Shown: positions 1-7,271 of the stretch, piece by piece
Position numbering within the stretch: the first letter of the stretch is position 1
Layout of the letters: every line of letters starts with the position of its first letter
NCBI GenBank assembly: GCA_900554975.1
Contig: USJI01000004.1
Coordinates: 1 to 14,127, forward strand
Length of the DNA: 14,127 bases
Direction of reading: 5' to 3'
From: an uncultured Ruminococcus sp.
Lineage (GTDB): Bacteria; Bacillota; Clostridia; Oscillospirales; Ruminococcaceae
Program-made: the position numbers and the translations under genes
The notes under the pieces: model-generated
What the model saw: only the letters and a program-made list of their open reading frames with translations
The model's database searches: none
What the model was told of the DNA's origin: nothing

Positions 1-28
1 GTGGCCATGGGAAAGGAGTGCTGACTGA
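1..28 (+). CDS. cotJB: Spore coat protein CotJB, C-terminal end only (partial)
   Basis: Reading from base 2, the frame gives WPWERSAD followed by TGA at 26-28. A Trp-Pro-Trp-Glu ending is the hallmark of CotJB, a small spore-coat protein normally encoded just upstream of cotJC. The stop overlaps the ATG of the next gene by one base (TGATG), as expected for a coupled cotJB-cotJC pair. Only eight residues are visible, so the call rests on this motif plus its neighbour. The start and the rest of the gene lie left of the window. Confidence 0.75.
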
Positions 29-648
29 TGTGGCAGTATGAGAAGAAACTTCAATATCCGGTAAATATTAAAAATCCCAATCCCAAGCTTGCAAAGTTTA
101 TTATAAGCCAGCTTGGCGGCCCTGACGGCGAAATGTCTGCATCACTGCGTTATCTGAACCAGCGTTACTCAATGCCGTATGGTGAAGTAAAGGGTCTGCT
201 GACCGATATAGGAACAGAGGAACTTGCACATATCGAAATAATATCGGCGATTCTCTACCAGCTGACAAGAAATCTTACACCTGAGCAGATAAAGGAAAGC
301 GGATTTGATACCTACTTTGTAGACCACACAACGGGTATATATCCGATAGCAGCTTCGGGAGCACCGTTTACAGCGGCATATTTTCAGGTCAAGGGCGATC
401 CGATAACCGACCTTACGGAGGATCTTGCGGCGGAGCAGAAAGCACGTTCTACCTATGATAATATTCTCCGTCTTGCAGATGACCCAGACGTAAGGGATCC
501 GATAAAGTTTCTGCGTGAAAGGGAAATCGTGCATTTTCAGCGTTTCGGTGAGGCTTTGCGTATAACACAGGATAATCTTAATTCCAAGAATTTCTACGCC
601 TGCAATCCGGCTTTTGACAAAAACTGCGGCAGAAACTGCAGAAGATGA
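28..648 (+). CDS. cotJC: Spore coat protein CotJC, manganese catalase family
   Basis: This 206-residue protein belongs to the CotJC/manganese catalase family, a four-helix di-manganese fold that disproportionates hydrogen peroxide in true catalases. In Bacillus, CotJC is assembled into the spore coat. All expected metal ligands are visible: E35 (in GPDGE), E65 and H68 (EELAH), E136 (AAEQKAR) and H169 (EREIVH), so an active dinuclear site is plausible. The length is typical of CotJC and shorter than full catalases. The last 15 residues are Cys-rich (C192, C200, C204), which could allow crosslinking in the coat; that is inference. The start is ATG with AAAGGAG at 12-18, overlapping the cotJB stop. 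The gene implies an ancestry with sporulation, though not that this strain sporulates. Confidence 0.93.
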   Translation: MWQYEKKLQYPVNIKNPNPKLAKFIISQLGGPDGEMSASLRYLNQRYSMPYGEVKGLLTDIGTEELAHIEIISAILYQLTRNLTPEQIKESGFDTYFVDHTTGIYPIAASGAPFTAAYFQVKGDPITDLTEDLAAEQKARSTYDNILRLADDPDVRDPIKFLREREIVHFQRFGEALRITQDNLNSKNFYACNPAFDKNCGRNCRR

Positions 649-682
649 TAAGACCGCTGTTTTGCGACGGGTTCTGAAACAA

Positions 683-712
683 AAGGGACAACTGCATAAG
701 CAGATGTCCCTT
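683..712. terminator. Bidirectional intrinsic terminator between convergent genes
   Basis: A hairpin with arms AAGGGACA and TGTCCCTT plus an inner CTGC/GCAG stem lies between cotJC and the convergent glycosyltransferase gene. T-rich tracts follow it on both strands (TTAAATTTTTATTTTT on plus, CCCTTTTGTTT on minus), so it can end transcription from either side. Confidence 0.85.
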
Positions 713-718
713 AAATTT

Positions 719-1684
719 TTATTTTTCTTCTTCGCTGTCATTTTCATCTTTCAGATACTTTTCGATGATGAATTTCGGTCTTGCTTTGGTTTCAAGGTAA
801 ATTTTTCCTATGTATTCACCAATTATTCCGATTGCAAGAAGCTGAAGTCCGCCGATAGCCCAGACTGATACTGCAAGAGAAGTCCAGCCCTCAACAGTCT
901 GACCAATAAAGTGGCGTACAAGAAAATATATCAGCATAATTATACTGATTGTAAATATGCCTACACCGAGAGCTGTAATCATTCCGATCGGTTTTATGGA
1001 AAGTGAAGTTATTCCTTCCATGGCAAATGCAATCATTTTTTTCAGCGGATATTTGGATTCCCCTGCGAAACGTTCTTTTCTCTCATAGTAAACGCAGTCG
1101 GTTTTGTAGCCTATCATAGGCACTATACCACGCAGGAACAGGTTTACTTCCTTGAACTGCTCCAGAGCATCAAGGGCACGTTTGCTCATCAGGCGGTAAT
1201 CAGCGTGATTGTACGTTACTTCAACGCCCATTTTTTCCATTATCTTATAGAAGGATTCGGCGGTGAATTTTTTGAAAAACGTATCCGTTTTTCTGGCACT
1301 TCTTACACCGTAAACTATATCACAGCCTTCGCTGAACTTTTCAACCATTGCATCAATAGCGTTTATATCGTCCTGAAGGTCAGCATCAAGTGAAATTGCA
1401 GCATCACACTCGTTTTTAACAGTCATAAGTCCTGCCATAAGAGCGTTCTGATGCCCCTTGTTTCTGGAAAGCTTGATACCTCTGAAAATGCTGTCCGACT
1501 GATGCAGTTCCTCAATTATCTGCCATGTATTATCCTTTGAACCGTCATTTACAAAGACGATTCTGCTTTTGTCGGATATCATGTTTCTGCTTTTCAGCGA
1601 CTCCATTTTTTCTTTAAGCTGTCTTGCGGTTTCGTGAAGTACTTCCTGTTCGTTGTAACATGGAATAACCATATAAAGTGTCAT
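719..1684 (-). CDS. GtrB/DPM1-like family 2 glycosyltransferase, membrane anchored
   Basis: This 321-residue GT-A family 2 enzyme resembles the polyprenyl-phosphate sugar transferases (GtrB, CsbB, YfdH, dolichol-phosphate mannosyltransferase-like). These move a sugar from a nucleotide donor to undecaprenyl phosphate on the inner membrane face, for later transfer to surface polymers. Visible signatures are the N-terminal strand MVIPCYNEQE, VNDGSKDNT, the metal-binding DADLQDD, and the ERFAGESKYPLKK segment before the membrane part. Two hydrophobic helices near residues 232-255 and 268-292 form the usual C-terminal anchor. The ATG overlaps the stop of the upstream SGNH hydrolase gene (ATGA), and the nearest AGGA is distant, so translation is probably coupled. 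No GtrA flippase or GT-C partner is next to it. The sugar and final acceptor cannot be read from sequence. Confidence 0.9.
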   Translation of the reverse strand: MTLYMVIPCYNEQEVLHETARQLKEKMESLKSRNMISDKSRIVFVNDGSKDNTWQIIEELHQSDSIFRGIKLSRNKGHQNALMAGLMTVKNECDAAISLDADLQDDINAIDAMVEKFSEGCDIVYGVRSARKTDTFFKKFTAESFYKIMEKMGVEVTYNHADYRLMSKRALDALEQFKEVNLFLRGIVPMIGYKTDCVYYERKERFAGESKYPLKKMIAFAMEGITSLSIKPIGMITALGVGIFTISIIMLIYFLVRHFIGQTVEGWTSLAVSVWAIGGLQLLAIGIIGEYIGKIYLETKARPKFIIEKYLKDENDSEEEK

Positions 1685-2817
1685 TTTGTTTTCTTGTCCT
1701 TTCTTTTGCGTGTATATATTTTTAAAATCAGTGAGATGACAATTATGCAGAGTCCTGCTTTAAAAAGAATTCCTGCTGTTTTGTTTTTCACACTGTTTTT
1801 TTCAGACTCAGATGTTGTTTCCTTTTGTTTATTTTCAGTTGATTTTGTAGCAGATTCGGTTGTTTCAACCGCCCTTTCTGTTTCGGCAGAAACTTCGATT
1901 TCACTTTCCGTTCTGAAATTACCCTCAGAAAGATTTTTAATTTCTGTGCTAACGTTTTCGGGGAGCTGATTCAGGGTGTCTTCGGAAAGATTCAGCGATT
2001 GTTCATCAAATACACTGTAATCTCCCGGCAGTTTAAGCATCTGCACAATTTCCTCGGCTATCAGCATATGCCCGACGTTGTTCGGATGAATGTCAAACTC
2101 TCCTATATTGGTATACAGCCATGCATTTTCACTGAACTTTTTTGCAATGTCGGCAACGCTGACATTCTGTTCCCGAACGGCATTATTTATCGTTCCGAGA
2201 TACAGAGAAGTATATGTTTTCAGCGGTTTCAGAATATTGTTTATTGTTTCGTCATCAGATTCAAAAGGATTGTAAATAGTCTGAAAAACAATTTCTGCTT
2301 CCGGATTTATTTCCGCAATTTTTCCGCTTATGGTTTCAAGATTTTTTGCAGCCTGTGCGGCGGCAGGGCCGAAACCGGAAGAATATTTCATAAGAAACTG
2401 CTGGATAAATTCCGGCGAGAGCTGAAAACTGCCGCTTTGCGGTGACTGAGTAATACCGCCGAGTTCATAAACAGCATCTTCAAAAATATGAAGAACGTCA
2501 TTTCCGCCTATGCTTACACACACGATATCAGCATTTGCAACAGACGAAACAGCAATACTGTCTTCCTCAAGCTGTGAAATAAGCTCGGAAGTCTGCCTGC
2601 CGTTTACAGCAAAATTATCAAGTTCAGCATTAAAATAATTACGGAGATAATCGCCATAAGAAAGCTCATTTTCATCAAGTCCGTAACCGGTTGAAATGCT
2701 GTCACCAAGTATGGTTATATTTTCAGGAGAAGCTGTTTCTTCCGCTGATACAGAAATGCTCATACATACAGCCGCAGCTGCGACAATACCGAATATTTTA
2801 AGTCTTATGCGAATCAT
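1681..2817 (-). CDS. Secreted SGNH/GDSL hydrolase with C-terminal membrane anchor
   Basis: This 378-residue protein has a signal peptide (about 1-25, ending SVSA-EE) and an SGNH/GDSL esterase domain (about 33-265). The four blocks are clear: GDSIS with nucleophile S40, N-G-R with G73, GGND with N106, and DIHPN with D242 and H244. The family hydrolyses ester bonds in lipids or O-acetylated or acylated polysaccharides. A Glu/Ser/Thr-rich spacer (about 270-345) leads to a transmembrane helix (about 347-367) and a Lys/Arg-rich tail, so the enzyme probably sits outside the membrane on a stalk. No LPXTG motif is seen. It heads an operon with the GtrB-like transferase, which suggests a role in modifying or trimming a surface glycan, but the substrate is unknown. 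The ribosome site is unusually close to the start codon (see separate entry). Confidence 0.9.
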   Translation of the reverse strand: MIRIRLKIFGIVAAAAVCMSISVSAEETASPENITILGDSISTGYGLDENELSYGDYLRNYFNAELDNFAVNGRQTSELISQLEEDSIAVSSVANADIVCVSIGGNDVLHIFEDAVYELGGITQSPQSGSFQLSPEFIQQFLMKYSSGFGPAAAQAAKNLETISGKIAEINPEAEIVFQTIYNPFESDDETINNILKPLKTYTSLYLGTINNAVREQNVSVADIAKKFSENAWLYTNIGEFDIHPNNVGHMLIAEEIVQMLKLPGDYSVFDEQSLNLSEDTLNQLPENVSTEIKNLSEGNFRTESEIEVSAETERAVETTESATKSTENKQKETTSESEKNSVKNKTAGILFKAGLCIIVISLILKIYTRKRKDKKTK

Positions 2818-2825
2818 CTCCTTTT
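2815..2825 (-). promoter_or_regulatory. Shine-Dalgarno directly abutting the SGNH hydrolase start codon
   Basis: On the minus strand AAAAGGAG runs straight into ATG with no spacer, where 5-9 bases is normal. The upstream frame has no ATG, GTG or TTG, and the next ATG (codon 19) lies inside the signal peptide. Either this ATG is used at reduced efficiency, or initiation occurs at a rare ATT (codon 2) or ATA (codon 4), which would restore spacing. From the promoter position, the 5' leader would be only about 20 bases. Confidence 0.6.
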
Positions 2826-2843
2826 GTGTTGTTACCTTTTCTT

Positions 2844-2871
2844 ATTATACCATATTATATAAAATTTTCAA
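2844..2871 (-). promoter_or_regulatory. Sigma-A type promoter for the SGNH hydrolase/glycosyltransferase operon
   Basis: On the minus strand TTGAAA (2866-2871), a 16-base spacer, then TATAAT (2844-2849), preceded by TGG to give an extended -10. It lies just upstream of the SGNH gene and diverges from the promoter of the CHAP gene. Confidence 0.75.
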
Positions 2872-2938
2872 CGCTTTTTAAAAAAGTTTCTGCATTCGCC
2901 TTACAGTAATTTTTATGGTCTGTAAAGCATGGAACGTC

Positions 2939-2967
2939 TTGCATTCCTATACAAAAAATGCTATAAT
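2939..2967 (+). promoter_or_regulatory. Sigma-A type promoter for the CHAP/dockerin operon
   Basis: TTGCAT (2939-2944), a 17-base spacer and TATAAT (2962-2967) lie 41 bases upstream of the CHAP gene ATG. The ribosome site AAAGGAG is at 2996-3002, six bases before the start. Confidence 0.8.
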
Positions 2968-3008
2968 ATAAATGATTTTTTGTTCATAAATTTATAAAGG
3001 AGAAAGAC

Positions 3009-4976
3009 ATGAAACTTTTAAAATTCATTTCTTCTGCGGCGGTTTCTGCGGTATTGTTTACAGCTGCTTTCAGCATAACCGCAAATGCTGAAGAACCTAC
3101 GTCTTCTGAACCGTCTTTAACAGTTCCTGCGGCAGTGACAGAAGAAACAGTTCCGTCTGAAACAGCTCCCTCTGAGTCAGTGACAGAGGCGGTTTCTGAA
3201 ACGACTGTCATAACATCGGATATTGTACAGACAAGTCTTACAGATGTTACTGATGTCACAGAAACGACCGTTGTTTCAGCCACCGAAACATCTCAGACCA
3301 CAACGGTGACAACTCCGGAAAACGGTTGGTTCAGTTCCGGAGGAAAATGGTATTACTACCAGAACGGAAGACCTTCAACAGGTGTAAGGCTGATAAATGG
3401 CGAAAGTTACATTTTTGCCACAAACGGCGTTTTGCAGACAGGTTGGCAGACTATAAAATCCGTCAGAAAATTTTTTGACTACGAAACCGGACAGCCTGTT
3501 TATGGCTGGATAACTGACCACGACCGTATGTACTACTGCGACAAAATCCTTGGCAAGCTTGTCGGAATGAACGAAATTGATGGTGAAAAATACATTTTTG
3601 ACAAGCACGGAATTTTGCTTTATGGTTTTGTGAAATACGAAAACTGTATGTACTACTGCGGTGAGAACGGGGCAGTCGTCAAGGGCGATCTTGAAAAAAC
3701 ACCGGTAGAAATAAACGGATATTATTATATCATTTCTCCTGTTGGACGTGTTAATCTTGGCTGGCAGACGGTAAACGGAATCCGCCTGTTTTACGATTAC
3801 AATACAGCTGTTCCGCAGACTGGCTGGATAAAGTATAACGGAAGAATGTACTATTCAGACATGGAAACAGGAAAATATATCGGTGACCATGACATTGACG
3901 GACACCCTTTCAGATTCGATTCAAAGGGTATTATAATGACAGAATTCCAGACATTTGAAGGCAATCTTACCTGTTATTTCTATGCAAATGGTACTTACGC
4001 AACAGGACTTCAGAAAATCAGCGGTAATTACTATTACTTTGATGAAAACGGTTATATGTGTTATGGCTGGCAGACTATCGGTTCAAAGAATTATTATTTT
4101 GACCTGGATGGAAAAGCAGTAACCGGATTATATGCAATTGACGGTGAAACATATTACTTTGCAAATGACGGCGTAATGCAGACAGGTCTTATTTATGACG
4201 GTAATGATTATTACTATGCAGATGAAAATGGTATTTTACAGACCGGCTGGCAGACTGTAAAATCTAATACATATTATTTTGCTGCTAATGGCAAGGGAAC
4301 AATCGGCTGGCTGAAATTTTCCGGTGACGATTATTATTTCGGAACTGATGCTGTGATGCAGACAGGTTTTGTCGATATAGACGGAAAAACATATTATTTT
4401 GCTGAAAACGGAAAAAAACAGACGGGCTGGCAGGACATTAAAAATGACAGATATTATTTTGACAAAAGCGGAGTTATGTATACATACAGACACAATATTG
4501 ATGGAAAGAACTACTGCTTTTGTTCAAACGGTGCCATGGTAAAGGAAGGAAATCAGGATATTGCGGCACTTGCTCTTTCACAGCTTGGCAATGAGGGCGG
4601 CAGACCTTACTGGACGTGGTACGGATTCAGTTACAGAATAGAATGGTGTGCCTGCTTTGTTTCATGGTGTGCGGCACACTGCGGATATACAAGCGGTGGT
4701 GATGTTCCGATATTTATTTCATGTAAAGTCGGTATAGACTGGTTCAAGGAACACGGTCAGTGGAAGGGCAGAAATCACAAGCCGATTACGGGAAACTATA
4801 TCTTCTTTGACTGGGACGGTGACGGCACAGCAGACCATATAGGACTGGTTGACTATGTTGAGGACGGCTGTGTTTATACAATTGAGGGAAACAGCAGCGA
4901 TATGTGCCGCAGAAAAGTATACGCTCTGAACGATGCCTGCATTTTTGGTTATGCAGTTCCGAATTATCCGAATTGA
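3009..4976 (+). CDS. Secreted cell-wall-binding repeat protein with C-terminal CHAP amidase/peptidase domain
   Basis: This 655-residue protein probably cleaves peptidoglycan while held on the wall. It has a signal peptide (1-27, ending ANA-EE) and a Thr/Ser/Glu/Val-rich, likely flexible segment (about 30-103). A long array of roughly 20-residue aromatic repeats (about 105-512) follows, of the choline/glucan-binding type with the pattern GWQT...YYFD.NG..QTG. The C-terminal CHAP domain (about 515-655) has the nucleophile motif EWCACFVSWC (C547), the ADHIGLV histidine (H610) and IEGNSS, the expected Cys-His-polar triad. DWDGDGTADH (601-610) resembles an acidic calcium-type loop. CHAP enzymes are usually N-acetylmuramoyl-L-alanine amidases or endopeptidases; which one cannot be told here. 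The dockerin gene follows after 13 bases. The protein is likely an autolysin or surface hydrolase; whether the repeats bind choline, another teichoic-acid substituent or a glucan is unknown. Confidence 0.92.
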   Translation: MKLLKFISSAAVSAVLFTAAFSITANAEEPTSSEPSLTVPAAVTEETVPSETAPSESVTEAVSETTVITSDIVQTSLTDVTDVTETTVVSATETSQTTTVTTPENGWFSSGGKWYYYQNGRPSTGVRLINGESYIFATNGVLQTGWQTIKSVRKFFDYETGQPVYGWITDHDRMYYCDKILGKLVGMNEIDGEKYIFDKHGILLYGFVKYENCMYYCGENGAVVKGDLEKTPVEINGYYYIISPVGRVNLGWQTVNGIRLFYDYNTAVPQTGWIKYNGRMYYSDMETGKYIGDHDIDGHPFRFDSKGIIMTEFQTFEGNLTCYFYANGTYATGLQKISGNYYYFDENGYMCYGWQTIGSKNYYFDLDGKAVTGLYAIDGETYYFANDGVMQTGLIYDGNDYYYADENGILQTGWQTVKSNTYYFAANGKGTIGWLKFSGDDYYFGTDAVMQTGFVDIDGKTYYFAENGKKQTGWQDIKNDRYYFDKSGVMYTYRHNIDGKNYCFCSNGAMVKEGNQDIAALALSQLGNEGGRPYWTWYGFSYRIEWCACFVSWCAAHCGYTSGGDVPIFISCKVGIDWFKEHGQWKGRNHKPITGNYIFFDWDGDGTADHIGLVDYVEDGCVYTIEGNSSDMCRRKVYALNDACIFGYAVPNYPN

Positions 4977-4989
4977 GAAAGGCGAAAAA

Positions 4990-5736
4990 ATGAATATTAA
5001 AATTAAATCTTTTCTTTGCTGTGCAGCATTTTCAGTATCTCTTGCTATGGGAACTGTTTCAGCTGGTGCAGAAGAAATAAAAGTTGAATCAGGATATAAG
5101 ATGTATGATAATATATGTGGAAAAGTTAGCATTATTCCGAATCCTGAAAGTGATACCTATGTTCAGATATACAAGATTACACAGGAAACTCCTGATTCGG
5201 GCGACCTTGTCTATGACCATGTTATAAAGGCGGATTCTGTAAAGGAAGATGACAGCTATGTTTATATGATTGAATGCAATACATTCAATGACGAAACAGC
5301 AGAGTATGAAAGCCTGTATATGCTCAGGATAGGTGTTCCGAAGTATAAGAATTCGTCTGAACTTATGTATTACAGTCAGTCCCTGTATGTAGACAACACA
5401 GATTATTTCTCAGTTCCGACGGAGCTGAGCGATGTTTATATCTATAATATAAATCTTACTCAGGATAGCCTGTCAACACCGTCAAGGGAAATTGCTTCCA
5501 TATCCAGTGACAACAGGGTGAAAACATATAATCTTACGTTCATGTCCAGAGATTTTGTTGCAGGGGATGCAAATCAGGACGGCGAGCTTAATATCCGTGA
5601 TGCGGCATATATTGCAAAGATGCTTGCCGCACAGCAAGGCGACCAGATCCCTGCAAGCGGAGATTATAACGGTGACGGAAAAGTAGATATCCGTGATGCG
5701 GCGGCGATTGCAAAATTCCTTTCAAAAAGACAATAA
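4990..5736 (+). CDS. Secreted protein with C-terminal type I dockerin and unassigned N-terminal domain
   Basis: This 248-residue secreted protein has a signal peptide (about 1-27, ending AGA-EE), a region of unknown fold (about 30-188) and a C-terminal dockerin (about 191-248). The dockerin has two EF-hand-like calcium loops, DANQDGELN (from D193) and DYNGDGKVD (from D225), each followed by IRDAA.IAK.L. Dockerins attach proteins to cohesins on cellulosome scaffolds. The middle region is rich in Tyr, Asp and Ser and shows no glycoside-hydrolase motif I recognise. An upstream in-frame ATG at 4933 lies inside the CHAP gene; I chose 4990 because it begins a signal peptide and has AAAGG at 4978-4982. 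The gene is 13 bases after the CHAP gene with no terminator between, so the two are probably one transcript. It may be a structural or wall-associated partner rather than an enzyme. Confidence 0.88.
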   Translation: MNIKIKSFLCCAAFSVSLAMGTVSAGAEEIKVESGYKMYDNICGKVSIIPNPESDTYVQIYKITQETPDSGDLVYDHVIKADSVKEDDSYVYMIECNTFNDETAEYESLYMLRIGVPKYKNSSELMYYSQSLYVDNTDYFSVPTELSDVYIYNINLTQDSLSTPSREIASISSDNRVKTYNLTFMSRDFVAGDANQDGELNIRDAAYIAKMLAAQQGDQIPASGDYNGDGKVDIRDAAAIAKFLSKRQ

Positions 5737-5743
5737 TATTCAA

Positions 5744-5775
5744 AAAATCCCGATGGTTTTTACCGTCGGGATTTT
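5744..5775. terminator. Bidirectional intrinsic terminator after the dockerin gene
   Basis: A 13-pair stem (AAAATCCCGATGG against CCGTCGGGATTTT, one G-T pair) with a six-base loop lies between convergent genes. The stem's own A/T ends supply the T tract on either strand, serving both the dockerin gene and the MATE gene. Confidence 0.88.
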
Positions 5776-5814
5776 CAATTTATCAATAAATTATTCAGAG
5801 GATATTTTTACTTG

Positions 5815-7155
5815 TTAATAAATACTCATTCTGCTTTCCCAGTCTACTTTGCGATAGAACATATACGAAATTCCTGTTGCAATGGTCCAGCCGATAGGCC
5901 ATGACAGCCATACGCCGAGAACATCAAACTGTGCCGAGAGAATATATGAAAGTATTACTCTTATTATAAGGTCTGCAAATGTTGAAACCATGAATGCTTT
6001 CATACAGCCTGCACCGCGCAGCAGACCGTCTGTAAAGATTTTTATTGAAATCATTATGTAAAACGGTGAAACTACCTTCAGAAACTGTATGCCCGTTGTT
6101 ATTGCTTTCTTTCCGTCCTCAGGATCGACAAAAAGATTTATTGCCTGACGGCTCAGGAGAAAATAAAAAAGTATAAACGGAGCGGCAATGATAAGTACCA
6201 TTATAAGACCGCTTTTATAGCCGGATTTGATTCGGTCTGGCTTTTTAGCACCTGTGTTCTGTGCAGTATAGCTTGAAATGGCATTTCCTGCCGCTGCAAA
6301 AGATGTTATGGCAAATGTATTAAGCTTTATTGCCGCTGAATAGCCTGCGATAACTCCCGAACCATAGCCGTTTATAATATTCTGAATAAAGAGGTTTCCG
6401 ACAGAAACAAAGCTCTGCTGTAAAATACTTGGAATGGTTACAACGAGAATACTTTTGAAAATTTCCTTGTCAAATATTTTTGGCTTGTTTTCGCATTTCT
6501 GTGCCTTTAATCTTATAAAAACAAGTGCTGTTGAGATTATCGAAGAAACACCCTGAGCAATAAACGTTGCCCATGCCGCACCTGCAACGCCCCACTGATA
6601 CTGTGCGACAAAGAGCAGGTCAAGAACTATATTTGCGACTGATGAGAAAATCAGAAGATAAAGCGGTGTTCTGGAATCTCCGAGAGCGGTAAATACACCG
6701 GAGGAAACATTGTAGAAGAACAGGAGAGGAAGTCCGTATGTAAAGATGTTAAGATATTCTGCACCGTCACTTAAAATATCGGCAGGGGTGTTCAGAAGAT
6801 TCAGCATAGGCTTGCAGAAAATGACTCCGAAAGCAAGGAGAACAATGCTTGCGACAGCTGTCATGAGAAATGAAGTGTACACAGCAGTTTTCATTTCGGA
6901 TATCTTCTTGTTTCCGAAAAGCTGTGAAATTATAACGGAAGCTCCTATGTTGCATCCCATGGCAATAGCCATGAATATCATCGTTATCGGGTAAGAAACT
7001 CCTATTGCCGCAAGTGCATTTACACCCGCAAATTTTCCGGCAATAATGCTGTCGGATATGTTGTAGAGCTGCTGAAAGACAACGCTGCCAAGCAGAGGAA
7101 GTGCAAACTTCCACAACACTCTGGACGGCTTGCCGACTGTTAAATCAGTTATCAA
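5815..7155 (-). CDS. MATE family multidrug/organic cation efflux transporter
   Basis: This 446-residue integral membrane protein of the MATE family exports drugs or metabolites, typically driven by sodium or protons. The N terminus (DLTVGKPSRVLWKFALPLLGS, then FQQLYNISDSIIAGKFAG) is typical of Clostridia MATE proteins, and two homologous halves of hydrophobic helices follow, with the expected total length for 12 helices. The start is TTG at 7153-7155: an in-frame TGA lies three codons upstream, the next ATG is at codon 59 inside the membrane domain, and AAAGGA sits about nine bases before TTG. An overlapping six-codon ATG frame (MKKLDN, 7145-7165) lies across the start but has its purine-rich site directly abutting, so it is probably incidental. 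It has its own promoter and stands alone. Substrate unknown. Confidence 0.92.
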   Translation of the reverse strand: MITDLTVGKPSRVLWKFALPLLGSVVFQQLYNISDSIIAGKFAGVNALAAIGVSYPITMIFMAIAMGCNIGASVIISQLFGNKKISEMKTAVYTSFLMTAVASIVLLAFGVIFCKPMLNLLNTPADILSDGAEYLNIFTYGLPLLFFYNVSSGVFTALGDSRTPLYLLIFSSVANIVLDLLFVAQYQWGVAGAAWATFIAQGVSSIISTALVFIRLKAQKCENKPKIFDKEIFKSILVVTIPSILQQSFVSVGNLFIQNIINGYGSGVIAGYSAAIKLNTFAITSFAAAGNAISSYTAQNTGAKKPDRIKSGYKSGLIMVLIIAAPFILFYFLLSRQAINLFVDPEDGKKAITTGIQFLKVVSPFYIMISIKIFTDGLLRGAGCMKAFMVSTFADLIIRVILSYILSAQFDVLGVWLSWPIGWTIATGISYMFYRKVDWESRMSIY

Positions 7156-7188
7156 GTTTTTTCATCCTTTCATTTTAATTCACTATAT

Positions 7189-7217
7189 ATTATACCACTT
7201 TTTTCGACAGATTTCCA
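7189..7217 (-). promoter_or_regulatory. Promoter of the MATE gene (extended -10)
   Basis: On the minus strand TATAAT (7189-7194) preceded by TGG forms a strong extended -10. The -35 at the 17-base spacing is TGGAAA (7212-7217), a weaker match. Confidence 0.65.
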
Positions 7218-7244
7218 TATCATAAACGCAATAAACGCAAAGAA

Positions 7245-7266
7245 ACGGACGCTTTAAAGCGTCCGT
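7245..7266 (-). terminator. Intrinsic terminator of the CNNM/CorC-like gene
   Basis: A perfect 10-pair inverted repeat (ACGGACGCTT against AAGCGTCCGT) six bases past the stop codon, followed on the minus strand by TTCTTTGCGTTT. The T tract is interrupted, but the position and stem support a terminator. Confidence 0.8.
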
Positions 7267-7271
7267 CTAAG

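Noticed and set aside
169..747. Long minus-strand open frame opposite cotJC
   Set aside because: It runs antisense to a fully recognisable gene and across the terminator, with Cys/Arg/Ile-heavy composition typical of a shadow frame.
3321..4545. The aromatic repeat array as a CRISPR-like or DNA-level repeat
   Set aside because: The repetition is at protein level, with about 20-residue wall-binding units of divergent DNA sequence, and lies within one reading frame.
4933..4989. Upstream in-frame start for the dockerin protein
   Set aside because: It lies inside the CHAP gene and would place 19 polar residues before a good signal peptide. The ATG at 4990 has a ribosome site.
7145..7165. Six-codon ATG frame overlapping the MATE start
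   Set aside because: Its purine-rich site abuts the ATG, whereas spacing suits the TTG start of the MATE protein. A regulatory leader peptide is possible but unsupported.
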